The translations under genes and the position numbers were made by a program. DNA of 35,559 bases, taken from the NCBI GenBank assembly GCA_018268105.1, contig JAFDXG010000134.1, positions 1-35,559 on the forward strand, in the 5' to 3' direction. The notes beneath the pieces were generated by a model, which saw nothing but the letters and a program-made list of their open reading frames with translations, did not search any database and had not been told where the DNA came from. Shown here in pieces: positions 34,754-35,559 of this stretch. The stretch's first letter is position 1. Each line of letters begins with the position of its first letter. The DNA comes from Bacteroidota bacterium. GTDB lineage: Bacteria; Bacteroidota; Bacteroidia; Chitinophagales; Chitinophagaceae.

Positions 34754-35559
34754 ATGGCTCAAATTATATCAGAAAAATGGGGTGAAAAAGATGGTAAAGA
34801 AGTGTTTCAGTATACCCTGACCAACAGTAGTGGCGTTGAAGTAAAAATTATTAATTACGGGGGTACTATTACCTGCATAAATACCCCCGACCGGCACAAT
34901 ATTTTCAGAAATATTACACTTGCCTTTACCTCGCTTGAAGGGTATTTGCAGCAGGGTAACCCATGTTTTGGATGTATAGTTGGGCGTTTTGCCAACAGGA
35001 TAGCTGCAGGCAGGTTCACTCTCGGGGGCAAAGTTTACACCCTTGCAAAAAATAATAATGGTAATTCACTGCATGGCGGGTTGAAGGGATTTGATAAAGT
35101 AGTATGGGATGCAGAGCCGCTTGCCGATAGAAATGGATTAAAACTTAACTATACCAGTAAAGATGGCGAAGAAGGTTTTCCCGGAACCCTAACTGTTTCG
35201 GTTGAATATCGCCTGATGGATGACAATGCAATGGCAATAGAATACAGGGCGGTAACAGATGCTCCTACACCCGTAAATCTAACCAACCATGCCTATTTCA
35301 ATTTATCGGGTGGTATTGATGATAGCATATTGGAACATGAACTCCAACTGTCTGCAGAAAGTTATACGGACTCAAATGAAGCGCTCATACCTACAGGTGA
35401 AATTATACCGGTAGCAGATACGCCGCTCGATTTCAGAAAATCAAAAAAAGTAGGAAAGGATATAGCTGCTATTGCACCGGGATACGATCACAACTTTGTA
35501 CTGAAAAATAAGTCCGGTGAATTGCAGCAAATTGGAATGTTGTATCATCCTGGGTCAGG
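34754..35559 (+). CDS. galM: Aldose 1-epimerase (galactose mutarotase), 3' end cut by window edge
   Basis: 268 codons are seen, open to the right edge; the family is about 340-350 aa, so about 75 residues are missing. Catalyses the alpha/beta interconversion of galactose or glucose. Seen are INYGGTI, GRFANRIAAGRF (Asn-Arg substrate contacts), NSLHGG with the first catalytic histidine, and NLTNHAYFNLSG with the second. The catalytic base glutamate lies beyond the window edge. No signal peptide. Divergent from the ABC ATPase gene with a 221-bp gap that shows no clear promoter. Confidence 0.95.
   Translation, partial: MAQIISEKWGEKDGKEVFQYTLTNSSGVEVKIINYGGTITCINTPDRHNIFRNITLAFTSLEGYLQQGNPCFGCIVGRFANRIAAGRFTLGGKVYTLAKNNNGNSLHGGLKGFDKVVWDAEPLADRNGLKLNYTSKDGEEGFPGTLTVSVEYRLMDDNAMAIEYRAVTDAPTPVNLTNHAYFNLSGGIDDSILEHELQLSAESYTDSNEALIPTGEIIPVADTPLDFRKSKKVGKDIAAIAPGYDHNFVLKNKSGELQQIGMLYHPGS

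Overview
The window looks like a chromosomal segment of a low-GC Bacteroidota, most likely a Chitinophagaceae relative. Pointers are the type IX secretion parts (PorP/SprF protein, PorE-like OmpA protein, type B sorting domain), the GSCFA and DUF4288 families, and several matches to the Bacteroidota promoter (TTTG, a 19-23 nt spacer, then TAnnTTTG). There are 27 protein-coding genes (two cut by the window edges), one pseudogene, one tRNA and one predicted tracrRNA.

Layout. 1-4934 (-): a very large type II-C-like cas9 whose 3' end lies beyond the left edge. 4924-5044 (+): a predicted tracrRNA promoter, tracrRNA and terminator, divergent from cas9. 5303-7583 (-): a secreted DUF6528 propeller protein and a Tat-exported Gfo/Idh/MocA oxidoreductase. 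7773-10719 (-): an envelope-stress-like operon (LiaF-like protein, DUF4288 protein, LytS-type kinase, LytTR regulator) with a palindrome inside its promoter. 10963-13654 (-): EVE protein, ribH, a membrane TPR protein and pdhA. 13777-15171 (+): recF and a DUF721 gene. 15272-15709 (-): a CBS protein. 15931-19765 (+): a three-gene type IX secretion cluster. 19899-19971 (-): tRNA-Lys(CUU). 20038-21923 (+): an HMG-CoA-lyase-like gene and a GSCFA gene. 22108-22713 (-): gpmA. 23186-24751 (+): a serine hydrolase. 24882-25454 (+): a nonsense-mutated collagen-like lipoprotein gene. 25443-26276 (-): an SGNH hydrolase. 26369-26770 (+): a DoxX-like protein. 26833-27753 (-): a histone-deacetylase-family protein. 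27869-29313 (+): a flavin reductase and a TauE/SafE permease. 29499-32339 (-): an M16 peptidase. 32415-34532 (-): an ABC ATPase and TolC pair. 34754-35559 (+): galM, cut by the right edge.

The most unusual locus is the CRISPR end. Cas9 keeps every RuvC and HNH catalytic residue, and its reading frame continues at least 77 codons past the point where Bacteroidota Cas9 proteins normally seem to end. The tail resembles a small stand-alone Bacteroidota protein family, so this may be a Cas9 with a fused accessory domain. Next to it is a complete-looking tracrRNA unit whose promoter overlaps the first codons of cas9. Any cas9 mRNA started upstream of it would be antisense to the tracrRNA. No CRISPR array, cas1 or cas2 is in the window; they would be expected beyond the left edge.

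Most of the rest is ordinary chromosomal housekeeping and envelope biology. Secondary points of interest are the 17-bp palindrome in the LiaF-like promoter, a compact type B sorting-domain protein with an odd double-hydrophobic N-terminus, a decaying collagen-like lipoprotein gene, two large inverted repeats between gpmA and the serine hydrolase, and an ABC ATPase/TolC pair without its permease.
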